Part shown: positions 46,865 through 55,957 of the stretch, piece by piece | Position numbering within the stretch: position 1 is the first letter of the stretch | Layout of the letters: each line of letters begins with the position of its first letter | Source: Clostridia bacterium | GTDB lineage: Bacteria > Bacillota > Clostridia > Christensenellales > Aristaeellaceae | Assembly (NCBI GenBank): GCA_017547805.1 | Contig: JAFYOR010000106.1 | Location: 1-59,386 of the forward strand | Direction: 5' to 3' | Length of the DNA stretch: 59,386 bases | The notes under the pieces: generated by a model | What the model saw: the letters and a program-made list of their open reading frames with translations, nothing else | Told to the model about the DNA's origin: nothing | Database searches by the model: none | Position numbers and translations under genes: made by a program

Positions 46865-48625
46865 TCAGCCCGCGAACTGGCTCTGGTGCAGCTCCGCGTA
46901 GAAGCCGTTCTTTTCAAGCAGCTCCTCGTGCGTGCCCTGCTCAACAACCCGGCCTTCGCGCATCACGAGGATCATGTCCGCGTGGCGGATGGTAGAAAGC
47001 CTGTGGGCGACGATGAAGCTCGTTCTGCCCTGCATCATGGAGGCAAACGCCTTCTGGATGCGGTGCTCGGTGCGCGTATCGATGGAGGACGTCGCTTCGT
47101 CAAGGATCAGCATCGGCGGCAGGGAAAGCATGACGCGCGCGATGCACAGCAGCTGTTTTTGCCCCTGAGAAAGCTGACCGCCGTTTTCGCCGATGACCGT
47201 ATCATACCCATCCGGCAGACGGCGGATAAAGCTGTGCGCATGCGCGGCCTTCGCCGCCGCAATCACCTCGTCAAGCGATGCGTCCGGGCGGCTCATGGCG
47301 ATGTTCTCGCGGATCGTGCCCGCCGTCAGCCATGTATCCTGCAGCACCATGCCGATGCTGCTGCGCAGGTTCTGCCGCGTGATGTCGCGCGTTTCATGCC
47401 CGTCGATGCGGATCTCGCCGGCGTCCACGTCGTAAAAGCGCATCAGCAGGTTGATCATCGTGGTCTTTCCGCAGCCCGTCGGTCCGACGATGGCGACATG
47501 CTGTCCGGGCTTGACGTCAAGGGAGAAGCCCTCGATCAGCGGACGATCCTTGGTGTAGGAGAAATCAACGCCGCGGATCGCAATCTCGCCCTGCGGATCG
47601 CAAAGCGTCTGCGCGAATTCCGCGTCCGGTTCCTGCTCCGGCTCGTCGATGAGCTCAAACATGCGTCCCGCGCACGCCAGCGCGTTTTGCAGCTCCGTCA
47701 CCACGCCGGAGATTTCGTTAAACGGCTTGGTGTACTGGTTGGCATAGGACAGGAAGCTGGACAGACCGCCGACGCTGAGCATGCCGCCGGCCGCTGCCAG
47801 CGCGCCGGTCAGCGCAACGCCCGCATAGACGATGGAATTGACGAATCGCGTGCACGGATTGGTCAGCGAGGAGAAGAACGTCGCCTGCAGCGAGCATTCG
47901 CGCAGCCGATCGTTGATCTCATCAAACTGCGCAAGCGTCTTTTCCCCATGACCAAACGCCGCGACCAGCTTCGCCTCGCCGATCGCCTCGTCGATGAGCG
48001 CCGTCTGCTCGCCGCGGGTTGCGGACTGCAGGCGGAACATGGAATACGTGCGCGTAGCGATGAAGTTGGCAACCAGCAGGGAAAGCGGCGTAATGACGAC
48101 CACGACCAGCGTGATGGTCAGGCTGAGCGTCAGCATGAAGATCAGCGTGCCCAGAATCGTCGCAAGGCCCGTAAACAGCTGGGTAAAGCCCATGAGCAGG
48201 CCGTCTGCGAAGGTATCGACATCGGAAATCATCCGGCTGACGGTGTCGCCCGCCGGGTGCGCGTCGAGGTATTTGAGCGGCAGCTTCTGAATGTGGGCAA
48301 AGGCGTCGTTGCGGATATCCGCGACCGTGCGGTAGGTGATGCGGTTATTGATCGTGTTCATCACCCACTGGCACCCCGCCGTGAGCGCCGCGCACACGGC
48401 AATGGCAATCAGCGCGCTGCCAAGGCCGTCAAAATCGACCCGGCCTGCGGACACGATGCAGTCAATTGCACGCCCCACGAGAATGGGTACATACAGCGTG
48501 AGCGCGACGCTGATCAGCGCCAGCGCAAGAGAGAGAAGCAGCCACGGGAGATGCGGGCGGATGTAGCGCATCACGCGGCGCAGCGTTTTGAGCTGGGCGC
48601 CCATGTTCTTTGCCTGCTTAGCCAT
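46865..48625 (-). CDS. ABC exporter subunit, half-transporter with consensus ATPase
   Basis: 586 residues: six membrane helices (about 25-330), then an ATPase domain. Walker A GPTGCGKTT, Q-loop, signature LSQGQKQLL and Walker B LILDEATSS are visible. The catalytic Glu is present, but the signature is LSQGQ instead of LSGGQ. It overlaps the partner gene by 8 bases and starts after GGAGGTGAGCGCGC. Together they form a heterodimeric exporter of the BmrCD/LmrCD type; there is no C39 peptidase domain at the N-terminus. Substrate unknown (drug, lipid or peptide). Confidence 0.92.
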   Translation of the reverse strand: MAKQAKNMGAQLKTLRRVMRYIRPHLPWLLLSLALALISVALTLYVPILVGRAIDCIVSAGRVDFDGLGSALIAIAVCAALTAGCQWVMNTINNRITYRTVADIRNDAFAHIQKLPLKYLDAHPAGDTVSRMISDVDTFADGLLMGFTQLFTGLATILGTLIFMLTLSLTITLVVVVITPLSLLVANFIATRTYSMFRLQSATRGEQTALIDEAIGEAKLVAAFGHGEKTLAQFDEINDRLRECSLQATFFSSLTNPCTRFVNSIVYAGVALTGALAAAGGMLSVGGLSSFLSYANQYTKPFNEISGVVTELQNALACAGRMFELIDEPEQEPDAEFAQTLCDPQGEIAIRGVDFSYTKDRPLIEGFSLDVKPGQHVAIVGPTGCGKTTMINLLMRFYDVDAGEIRIDGHETRDITRQNLRSSIGMVLQDTWLTAGTIRENIAMSRPDASLDEVIAAAKAAHAHSFIRRLPDGYDTVIGENGGQLSQGQKQLLCIARVMLSLPPMLILDEATSSIDTRTEHRIQKAFASMMQGRTSFIVAHRLSTIRHADMILVMREGRVVEQGTHEELLEKNGFYAELHQSQFAG

Positions 48626-50366
48626 GCGCGCTCACCTCCTCCTGAGAAAACTGGGAAGAATAGATCTCCTGATACACAGAGCAGCTGTTCATCAGTTCCT
48701 CGTGCGTGCCAGTGCCGGCCACCTGTCCATCCTCAAGGACGATGATCAGATCGGCATGCAGCACGGATGCAGCGCGTTGGGAAACGATGAAGGTCGTCGG
48801 AGGATTGTCCATTTCCCGGATCGCGCGGCGCAGCCTGGCGTCCGTGGCGTAGTCAAGCGCGGATGCGCTGTCGTCAAGAATCAGGATTTCCGGCTTGCGC
48901 ACGAGCGCGCGGGCGATGGTCAGGCGCTGACGCTGACCGCCGGAGAAATTGCGTCCGCCCTGCTCCACCGGCTCATCAAGACCGAGCGTCTTGCCGGCAA
49001 TGACGTCGTCCGCCTGCGCAATATGGACGGCGGAAAGGATCTCCTCCTGGGACGCCTGCTCGTTGCCCCAGAGCAGATTGCTGCGGATCGTCCCCTTGAA
49101 GAGCACCGCCTTCTGGGGAACGATGGCGATGCAGCTGCGCAGGTCAGCCATGGAAAGCTTGCGAACATCCATGCCGTCAACGAGCACGCGCCCGCCCGTC
49201 GCATCATAGAAGCGTCCGATGAGATTGATGAGCGTCGTTTTGCCGCTGCCCGTGCCGCCGATGACGCCGATGGTCTGTCCGGGCGCAGCCGCAAAGGAGA
49301 CGTCCGTGATCGATTCATCGCCGGCGCCGGGGTACTGGAGGGAAACATGCTCAAAGACGACGCTGCCGCGCGGCGCATCCTTCGCCGGGCGCATCGTACC
49401 GTCCTGCTGCTCGGGCGACACATCGAGTATCGCGGCGATGCGTCCGCCGCAGGCGACGGACTTGGTCAGCAGGATGATCAGGCTGGCCATCTTCACCAGC
49501 TCAACGAGAATCTGGCTCATATAGTTATACAGCGCCACGACCTCGCCCTGGGAAAGCTGGCCCGCCTCCACCTTCAGCGCGCCGGAGCGGATGAGCGCAA
49601 TCACCGCAAGGTTGATCACCACATACGTCACCGGGTTCATCAGCGCGGAGATGCGGCCCACCGACTGCTGCATGCCCGTCAGGAGCTTGTTGCGCTTTGT
49701 GAACTTTGCAACCTCGCCCTCTTCCTTGCAGAAAGCCCGGATCACGCGCACGCCGGTCAGGTTTTCACGCGTTGCGGCGGTCACGCTGTCCAGCTGGTGC
49801 TGCACACGGCGATACATCGGGATCGTCATGAGCATGATGGAAAACACGATCACGCAGAGCACAAAAATCACCGCAGCGAAGATCAGCGCGCAGGAAAAGT
49901 CAATCGTGAACGCCATCACCATCGCGCCGAACACGACGAACGGCGAGCGCAGCAGCAGGCGCAGCACCATATTAACGCCCGACTGCACCTGATTGACGTC
50001 GCTGGTCATGCGGGTGATGAGCGTCGACGTGCCCAGACGGTCAATTTCCGCAAAGCCAAGCTTCTGGATGTGCGCCATGAGCACATGGCGAAGCTTCGTG
50101 GAAAAGCCGATTGCCGCCCGCGCAGAGAAATACTGCGCCGTGACGGAAAATCCCAGACCCACCAGCGCCAGCAAAACGAGCGCAAGACTCATTTTCACAA
50201 TCCAGCCCCGATCGCCGGCGAGAATGCCGCGGTCGATCAGCGAGGCGACGATCAGCGGCACAATCAGCTCAAAGGACGCCTCCAGAAGCTTAAAAAGCGG
50301 GCCAAGCACGCATTCGCGCGTATAGTCCTTGAGATAGACAAACAGTTTCTTCAAATCAAACACCAT
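48618..50366 (-). CDS. ABC exporter subunit with degenerate ATP site
   Basis: 582 residues: six membrane helices then ATPase. Walker A IGGTGSGKTT, signature FSGGQRQRL and Walker B LILDDSASALD; the catalytic Glu is replaced by Asp. Family knowledge: in heterodimeric exporters one ATP site is degenerate, built from the Asp subunit's Walker B and the other subunit's altered signature (LSQGQ here). The two genes match this exactly. First gene of the operon, with a TTGAAA-N17-TATAAT promoter. Confidence 0.93.
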   Translation of the reverse strand: MVFDLKKLFVYLKDYTRECVLGPLFKLLEASFELIVPLIVASLIDRGILAGDRGWIVKMSLALVLLALVGLGFSVTAQYFSARAAIGFSTKLRHVLMAHIQKLGFAEIDRLGTSTLITRMTSDVNQVQSGVNMVLRLLLRSPFVVFGAMVMAFTIDFSCALIFAAVIFVLCVIVFSIMLMTIPMYRRVQHQLDSVTAATRENLTGVRVIRAFCKEEGEVAKFTKRNKLLTGMQQSVGRISALMNPVTYVVINLAVIALIRSGALKVEAGQLSQGEVVALYNYMSQILVELVKMASLIILLTKSVACGGRIAAILDVSPEQQDGTMRPAKDAPRGSVVFEHVSLQYPGAGDESITDVSFAAAPGQTIGVIGGTGSGKTTLINLIGRFYDATGGRVLVDGMDVRKLSMADLRSCIAIVPQKAVLFKGTIRSNLLWGNEQASQEEILSAVHIAQADDVIAGKTLGLDEPVEQGGRNFSGGQRQRLTIARALVRKPEILILDDSASALDYATDARLRRAIREMDNPPTTFIVSQRAASVLHADLIIVLEDGQVAGTGTHEELMNSCSVYQEIYSSQFSQEEVSAHG

Positions 50367-50386
50367 CTTTACGTTTAATCCTATCT

Positions 50387-50415
50387 ATTATAAAAGGTTG
50401 CGCACCTTTTTTCAA
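50387..50415 (-). promoter_or_regulatory. Promoter of the ABC exporter operon
   Basis: On the minus strand TTGAAA, 17-base spacer, TATAAT. AAGGTGCGCAACCTT in the spacer is a perfect palindrome apart from its centre and may be an operator. Confidence 0.75.
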
Positions 50416-50487
50416 TCATTCCATGCCAAATTGCGCTCCGTGAGCCGTTTGTTTCCCGGATTTGCCGCCGTATCCACCGCACACACA

Positions 50488-50514
50488 AAAAGAAGCGGAT
50501 TTCTCCGCTTCTTT
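50488..50514 (-). terminator. C39-like gene terminator
   Basis: Stem AAAGAAGCGGA/TCCGCTTCTTT with a TTC-type loop; T run on the minus strand. Confidence 0.85.
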
Positions 50515-50527
50515 GTGCTCATCTTAC

Positions 50528-51172
50528 TTATTTTGAAGCTTTTTCTCCGACGCTGATTGCCGACGCGCCCAGCGGCGTTTTCATCAGCGACTGCATTGTA
50601 TCGCGCGCAATGCGGATATAGCTGGGCGATTTGCGTGAAGACGGAATATACAGCGGATCATACGCGAGAAACTCGCCGTCCCTGTAATCAAACACGAGAA
50701 TCCAGTGCAGCACATGGTCATGCATGCCGTCGGCGTCGCCCTCGATCAGGCACTGCACAATCAGCAGTCTGTCCTGCGCAAGCGCATTAATCATCCTGTC
50801 CGCGTTAATAGGCATGCCGGCGCACACGCGAAAGCCGCCGCGTCCGATGTACGCCATATGCTCGCGCAGCATCTCCTCATGCAGCGCGGAGGAATAATAG
50901 CCGCCCCTGTTTTTAAGCAGCCGGGAGCTTTCGTGCCAGAGCTCAACATCTAGCCGCCGGCAGGAAAGCGCGTAGGCGATCGCGCTGCCCAGCGTGCCCT
51001 TCGTCGCCTTGCAGCCGTACATCTCATAAAACACGGCTTCAGCGCTCTTTTCATCGCCCATCGCCGGCTTTGGCTTGCGGATTTTCCCAAGCGCCGTCAG
51101 TGCCATCAGCATGCAGCTGATGCCGCAGGTCTCGTTTGTTTCCTGCGGCAGGAAGATTCCCTTCTTTTTCAT
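50528..51172 (-). CDS. C39-like cysteine peptidase
   Basis: 214 residues, no signal peptide. FLPQETNETCGISCMLMAL carries the oxyanion Gln and catalytic Cys in the C39 arrangement (Q-x5-C-G-x-x-C). HVLHWILVFDYRDG supplies the His, and YDPLY the Asp. It is a stand-alone domain, as in the peptidase_C39_2/papain-like group. Such proteins cleave GG-leader peptides when fused to an ABC exporter, while single-domain relatives are uncharacterised. It lies directly upstream of the ABC exporter operon but has its own terminator. Confidence 0.78.
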   Translation of the reverse strand: MKKKGIFLPQETNETCGISCMLMALTALGKIRKPKPAMGDEKSAEAVFYEMYGCKATKGTLGSAIAYALSCRRLDVELWHESSRLLKNRGGYYSSALHEEMLREHMAYIGRGGFRVCAGMPINADRMINALAQDRLLIVQCLIEGDADGMHDHVLHWILVFDYRDGEFLAYDPLYIPSSRKSPSYIRIARDTMQSLMKTPLGASAISVGEKASK

Positions 51173-51283
51173 CGGCTGCGCCTCCCTTTGGTCATTCGCC
51201 GTTGTTTGTCAGGATTATAGCATGTTTCTTCATCTGTCCGGTCGCATTCTCTGCAACTGTGTCGAAATTTTGTCTTTTTCCTC

Positions 51284-51312
51284 TTCACAATATAACCATT
51301 ATCTGCTATAAT
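51284..51312 (+). promoter_or_regulatory. Flavocytochrome promoter
   Basis: TTCACA, 17-base spacer, TATAAT, 69 bases before the ATG. Confidence 0.7.
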
Positions 51313-51380
51313 ATCGCCTTGGCTGCGCGCAACCGTGCGCGCGGCGGATTTACAATCATTCACAACTGGAGGTTCTACAC

Positions 51381-53273
51381 ATGAAACGTATTCTTTCCAT
51401 GCTGCTCACCTTCATGCTGCTCTGCGCGGTCGTTCCGGCCATGGCGCAGGACGCCGATATCATCGTTATCGGCGCGGGCGGCGCGGGTCTCTCCGCTGCC
51501 ATCGAAGCCGCGCAGAATGGCGCTGAGAAGGTCATTATCCTTGAGATGACCGCCAAGACCGGCGGCGCGCTCAACTTCACCAGCGGCTCCATGTCCGCTG
51601 CGGGCACCATCATCCAGAAGGAAGATGGCATCGAAGATACCGTTGAAAGCTACATCGCCGACATCATCAACAACGGCGACGACTTCGGCGGCCAGCCCAA
51701 CGAGAAGCTGATCTCCATCTATGCCAACAAGGCCGCCGAGGTCTTTGACTGGCTGTATGAAAGCGGCCTGAAGGACTGCACCTTCTCCGTCGACCCTGCC
51801 ACCGGCTCCCGCGCCGTGTTCGCCCCGGAGCATGCGCTCTACTCCATCAAGCGCACCTACAAGGCCAGCCCGCTGGATAAGGCGAACTACAAGTCCGCTG
51901 CCCACGAAGTGCTTGACAAGCTCGTTGCCGCCGACAGCCGCATCGAGATCAAGCTCAACACCAAGGCCACCGAGCTCGTCGCCAACGAGAAGGGCCAGGT
52001 TCTGTCTGTCAAGACTGCCGACGGCACCGTTTACACCGCCAAGAAGGGCATCATCGTCGCCACCGGCGGCTACTCCTCCAACAGCAAGCTGATGGGCGAG
52101 TACACCGAGTACGGCGATTACTACCTCGCCGGCGGCGCTCCGGGCGCTGACGGCAATGCCCTGCCGATGATGCAGAAGGTGGGCGCCGGCCTCGTCGCCA
52201 TGGACGCCATCCCGACCTTCCCGATGGGCCTTGTCTCCAAGGACAACCCCACCACCGGCAACATCGCTTCCACCTACACCTGGAAGACCGGCGGTATCGT
52301 CGTCAACCAGAACGGCGAGCGCTTCTGCAACGAGACTGAAGCCAACCCGGCCATCCGCGAGGTTGCCCTTGAGGAGCAGCCGAACGCTGTCCAGTACGAC
52401 ATCTACACCGACAAGGTGCTGGCCGATCTTGCTGCCAATGGCGGCGACGTCTTCATGCGCTACTACTTCTTCGAGGGCGGCATGGGCAGCCACGTTATGT
52501 ACTCCGCCGACTCCATCGAAGGCCTTGCCGCCGAGATCAATGTCCCGGCCGAGAACCTGAAGAAGACCATCGAAGAGTACAACGCTGCCGTTGAAAAGGG
52601 CGAGCCGGATCAGTTCGGCCGCGAGTTCAACGTCAAGAACACCTACAATCTGGCCACCAACAAGATCGAGGGCGAAAAGTACTACGCCATCCGTCTGCAC
52701 GCCCTGTGCGTCATGACCCTGGGCGGCGTCACCGCCAACGAGAACATGCAGGTCCTCGACGAGGCCGGCAATGTCATCCCGGGCCTGTACGCGGCTGGCG
52801 AAGTCGTCGGCGGCATCTGGGGCAAGTTCGTCTCCGGCGGCACCGGCGTCATGGGCCCGATCGTCTTTGGTAAGATCGCTGCCAACCACATGATGAACAA
52901 CGAGCCGGCCGAGGGCTACACCGTCAAGGCCTCCGAGAACATCCTCTCTGAAGAGTTCTTCGCCAAGGCGGTCTCCACCGACAAGCTCTTTGACATGACC
53001 CGCGCCCTGAACGACGGCGAGTACACCGCCACCGTCGATGGTCAGGAAGGCCCGATGACCGTGAAGGTCACCGTCGCCGAGGGCAAGATCGCTGGTGTTG
53101 AGGTCGTGGAGAACCACGAGACCCCGGCGATCGCCAACAGCGCGATGGGCATTGTCACCGCGGCGATCGTTGCCAACAACGACGTCACCGTCGATGCTGT
53201 CGCCGGCGCGACCCTGACCTCCAACCGCATCATGAATGCGGCTGCGAAGTGCCTGGAAGCGGCTGCGAAGTAA
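51381..53273 (+). CDS. Secreted FAD-dependent reductase with FMN-binding domain
   Basis: 630 residues. Signal peptide RILSMLLTFMLLCAVVPAMA, cleavage near A-QD at 22-23. FAD-binding motif DIIVIGAGGAGLSAAIEAA at about 25-43, with the fumarate-reductase/flavocytochrome c fold up to about 520 (GGVTANENMQVLDEAG, YAAGEVVGGIWG). The C-terminal 90 residues are an FMN_bind domain with AGATLTSN (about 608-615), the ApbE flavinylation motif, so FMN is probably attached covalently to T611. It would reduce an unsaturated carboxylate or another acceptor outside the membrane. No heme-binding CxxCH. Codon use suggests strong expression. Confidence 0.9.
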   Translation: MKRILSMLLTFMLLCAVVPAMAQDADIIVIGAGGAGLSAAIEAAQNGAEKVIILEMTAKTGGALNFTSGSMSAAGTIIQKEDGIEDTVESYIADIINNGDDFGGQPNEKLISIYANKAAEVFDWLYESGLKDCTFSVDPATGSRAVFAPEHALYSIKRTYKASPLDKANYKSAAHEVLDKLVAADSRIEIKLNTKATELVANEKGQVLSVKTADGTVYTAKKGIIVATGGYSSNSKLMGEYTEYGDYYLAGGAPGADGNALPMMQKVGAGLVAMDAIPTFPMGLVSKDNPTTGNIASTYTWKTGGIVVNQNGERFCNETEANPAIREVALEEQPNAVQYDIYTDKVLADLAANGGDVFMRYYFFEGGMGSHVMYSADSIEGLAAEINVPAENLKKTIEEYNAAVEKGEPDQFGREFNVKNTYNLATNKIEGEKYYAIRLHALCVMTLGGVTANENMQVLDEAGNVIPGLYAAGEVVGGIWGKFVSGGTGVMGPIVFGKIAANHMMNNEPAEGYTVKASENILSEEFFAKAVSTDKLFDMTRALNDGEYTATVDGQEGPMTVKVTVAEGKIAGVEVVENHETPAIANSAMGIVTAAIVANNDVTVDAVAGATLTSNRIMNAAAKCLEAAAK

Positions 53274-53290
53274 TTCCATCCGGAATCGCA

Positions 53291-53335
53291 AAAAGAACCC
53301 GAGCAGGAAGCAATTCCCGCTCGGGTTCTTCTTAT
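53291..53335 (+). terminator. Flavocytochrome terminator
   Basis: 12-bp stem AAGAACCCGAGC/GCTCGGGTTCTT enclosing GGAA/TTCC, then TCTTATT. Confidence 0.82.
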
Positions 53336-53387
53336 TGACTTTGATTTTATGTGCCCCCAAGGAGCGTATGTCCCGCAGTCCGCTTAT

Positions 53388-54533
53388 TTACAGCTGCGAA
53401 AGCGCCTGCTCAAGGTCCTTAATCAGCGTATCGACGTCTTCAAGGCCCACGTGGATGCGCACCAGACCCGGACGCTTTTCATCGCCGACGTAGCAGATCA
53501 GGCTCTCAAAGCCGCCCCAGCTGACGCCGTGCTGGAACAGATGCACGCTGTCAATCAGCTTCATCGCCGCGTCAAAGCCGCCGCGAACCTCAAAGGCGAT
53601 CAAGCCGTTCGTGCCGGAAAGATACTTATTGAAAAGCTCCTTCTGGTCGTAGGTTTCGCTGCCGGGATAATGCACCTTTTCAATCTTTTCGTGCTTTTCA
53701 AGCCACGCCGCGACCTTTTTGCCGCTCTTGCCGTGCTGCTTGAGACGCACGGGCATCGTGCGGATGCCGCGGATCATCAGCCACGCCTGATGCGGATCCA
53801 TGCAGGCGCCCATCAGCTCGCGCTCATTTTTCTGGATGCTTTCGATGATCTCCCTGCGGGCGGCGAGCACGCCGGCGACGATGTCGCTGTGACCGCCCAT
53901 GTATTTGGACGCCGTGTGGCAGACGATATCGATGCCGTATTTGAGCGGCTGCTGGTGAATGGGCGTGGCGTACGTGCCGTCAATGACGGTGCCGATGCCC
54001 CTCGCCTTTGCAATCTTTGCAATTTCTTCGATGTCCTGCATCGCAAAGACGCAGCTGGACGGGCTTTCCAGATAAATCAGCGTGGTTTCCGGGCGGATCG
54101 CCGCCTCGATTTCCTGCGTGCCGCCCTCCACCATCGTGACGCTCACGCCGAACTTTTCCGCCAGATAGCGCCCGATGAACCCGCGCATCGGACCGTAGGC
54201 CGTGCCGACCATCACGACATGGCAGTTGGCCTTGATGAAATACATCGCCGCCGCGCTCATCGCGCCCATACCTGAAGAGAAGCACAGCGCGCCGTCCGCG
54301 CCCTCCAGCGCGGCAACCTTACGCTCGGCAATGTCGACGGTGGGATTAGAAACACGGGAATAGAAATGTCCGCCCGGCTCGATGCCGTTGGCAGCCGTGG
54401 GCTTGAGGAACAGGGAATTCTGGAAAATCGGCGGAACGATCGCGCCATGGAACGCCGCATACTCGTCGCCCACATGCGCGCAGATGTCTTCGGGAGTTTT
54501 ATACTGTCTGTCTTTCTCGGTCAAAAGGGCCAT
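53388..54533 (-). CDS. Cys/Met-metabolism PLP enzyme (cystathionine gamma-synthase family)
   Basis: 381 residues. I chose the ATG at 54533, eight bases after AGGAGG; the longer frame is unsupported. FYSRVSNPTVDIAERKVAALEG at the N-terminus, SSGMGAMSA for phosphate binding and HTASKYMGGHSD with the PLP Lys are all in place. Whether it is cystathionine gamma-synthase, beta/gamma-lyase or methionine gamma-lyase cannot be told from sequence alone; no met genes are near. It forms PLP-dependent C-S chemistry products in the cytoplasm. Confidence 0.9.
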   Translation of the reverse strand: MALLTEKDRQYKTPEDICAHVGDEYAAFHGAIVPPIFQNSLFLKPTAANGIEPGGHFYSRVSNPTVDIAERKVAALEGADGALCFSSGMGAMSAAAMYFIKANCHVVMVGTAYGPMRGFIGRYLAEKFGVSVTMVEGGTQEIEAAIRPETTLIYLESPSSCVFAMQDIEEIAKIAKARGIGTVIDGTYATPIHQQPLKYGIDIVCHTASKYMGGHSDIVAGVLAARREIIESIQKNERELMGACMDPHQAWLMIRGIRTMPVRLKQHGKSGKKVAAWLEKHEKIEKVHYPGSETYDQKELFNKYLSGTNGLIAFEVRGGFDAAMKLIDSVHLFQHGVSWGGFESLICYVGDEKRPGLVRIHVGLEDVDTLIKDLEQALSQL

Positions 54534-54650
54534 TGCCTTATCCTCCTGCGTATTTTCAGGGAGTGTCATCCCATATTTTCTGCGTTCATTGTACCGCTGT
54601 ATGCGTAAATTGTAAACCTCAAAGCAGATGATATTTTCTGCTTTTTCGTC

Positions 54651-54679
54651 TTGCGTTCCCTCCGCTTTGGGTGTATACT
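54651..54679 (+). promoter_or_regulatory. Promoter of the anion permease gene
   Basis: TTGCGT, 17-base spacer, TATACT, 33 bases before the ATG at 54713. Confidence 0.7.
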
Positions 54680-54712
54680 GTCCGCGACATTTTGCTTTCA
54701 CGGGAGCTTTCT

Positions 54713-55825
54713 ATGCAGAAGATCATCGCTTTTCTCAAAAACGAAACCGTCCTTGCCGTCGCGCTTCTTGCCGCGGTGATTTCCATGGGCATCGTCCCCC
54801 CCGACGCGGCGTATGCCTCCTACATCGACTTTGACGTGCTGATGCTGCTCTTTTCGCTGATGGCGGTCGTCGCAGGGCTCAAGCGCTGCGGCGTGATGGA
54901 CCGCGTCTGCAATATGCTCGTCAGCTGCGCGGGCCATGCGCGCATGCTTTGCGCTGCGCTGTCTCTGGCGTGCTTCTTTTCTGCGATGCTCGTCACCAAC
55001 GACGTCGCACTCATCACCTTCGTTCCGCTGACCTGCACGCTGCTTGCGGCGCTGCCGCGCGAGCTGATCCTCGCCGTCACCATTGAAACCGTCGCGGCAA
55101 ACCTCGGTTCCATGGCGACGCCTATCGGCAATCCGCAGAATCTGTATCTGTATTCGCGCTTTGACATGCCCATCGGCACCTTTCTCGGGGCGGTCGGTCC
55201 GCTGACGCTCGTCAGCCTTGCCCTCGTGCTGCTGAGCTGCCTGCTGGTTAAGAAGACGCCGCTGAGCACCGCCGCGCAGGACGCGCAGGAAAAGAAAGCG
55301 CCGCTCCCCGCCGCGGCGCTGATCATCCACGGCGCGCAGTTTGCGCTGTGCATCCTGAGCGTGCTGGGCGTAATGCCCAAATGGGTCAGCTTCCTTGCGG
55401 TGCTCGTCAGCACGCTTATCTATCGCCCCGCGCTCGTGCGCGAGGTTGACTATGCGCTGCTGGCCACGTTCGTTTGCTTCTTTGTGTTCGTAGGCAATCT
55501 TGGCAGGATCGATGCGGTCAGCAGCCTGCTTTCCTCCGTCATCGCCGGACGCGAACTGGAAACCGGCATCCTCGCCTCTCAGGTGATTTCCAACGTCCCC
55601 GCCGCGCTGATGCTCTCCGGCTTCACCGGCGAAGCCTTTGAACTGCTGCGCGGCGTGAACCTCGGCGGCCTTGGCACGCTGGTCGCCTCGCTCGCCAGCC
55701 TGATTTCCTTCAAGCTCTACGCCAAAGCGCCGGGCGCAAAGACCGGGAAGTACCTCGCCGTCTTCACCGCCGTCAATGTCGCATTTCTTGCCGTGCTCTA
55801 TGTTTGGGCAAAGACCGGCCTGTAA
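54713..55825 (+). CDS. ArsB/SLC13-type anion permease
   Basis: 370 residues, ten to eleven membrane helices. FDVLMLLFSLMAVVAGLKRCGV, the SAMLVTNDVALITFVPLT segment and NLGSMATPIGNPQNLYLYS are hallmarks of the ArsB/NhaD/SLC13 group (ion transporter superfamily), where the TND and SMATPIGNPQN loops form the binding site. It transports an anion such as citrate, arsenite or another carboxylate, probably with Na+. Start at 54713 after CGGGAGC. Confidence 0.85.
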   Translation: MQKIIAFLKNETVLAVALLAAVISMGIVPPDAAYASYIDFDVLMLLFSLMAVVAGLKRCGVMDRVCNMLVSCAGHARMLCAALSLACFFSAMLVTNDVALITFVPLTCTLLAALPRELILAVTIETVAANLGSMATPIGNPQNLYLYSRFDMPIGTFLGAVGPLTLVSLALVLLSCLLVKKTPLSTAAQDAQEKKAPLPAAALIIHGAQFALCILSVLGVMPKWVSFLAVLVSTLIYRPALVREVDYALLATFVCFFVFVGNLGRIDAVSSLLSSVIAGRELETGILASQVISNVPAALMLSGFTGEAFELLRGVNLGGLGTLVASLASLISFKLYAKAPGAKTGKYLAVFTAVNVAFLAVLYVWAKTGL

Positions 55826-55832
55826 CCAAATC

Positions 55833-55863
55833 AAAAAGCCGTCCTTTCGGACGGCTTTTTTAG
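55833..55863 (+). terminator. Permease terminator
   Basis: 12-bp stem AAAAAGCCGTCC/GGACGGCTTTTT with a TTTC loop and T run. Confidence 0.9.
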
Positions 55864-55957
55864 TCTTATCTCAGAATATCGGCCTCGCGCGCAAAAGCCA
55901 GAGATTCGCTGCGCTTTTTCGGTGATGCCGCTGGCAGCATGCCGGTTTTGTTGTGAA

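Noticed and set aside
46742-48745. 667-codon plus-strand frame over the ABC exporter
   Set aside because: It is the antisense shadow of a clear ABC gene; the composition is full of Arg, His and Gln and there is no ribosome-binding site.
48588-50378. 596-codon plus-strand frame opposite the second ABC gene
   Set aside because: Antisense shadow of a gene with intact Walker motifs.
51375-53360. 661-codon minus-strand frame opposite the flavocytochrome
   Set aside because: Same reason: a Val/Gly/Asp-rich shadow of a biased gene.
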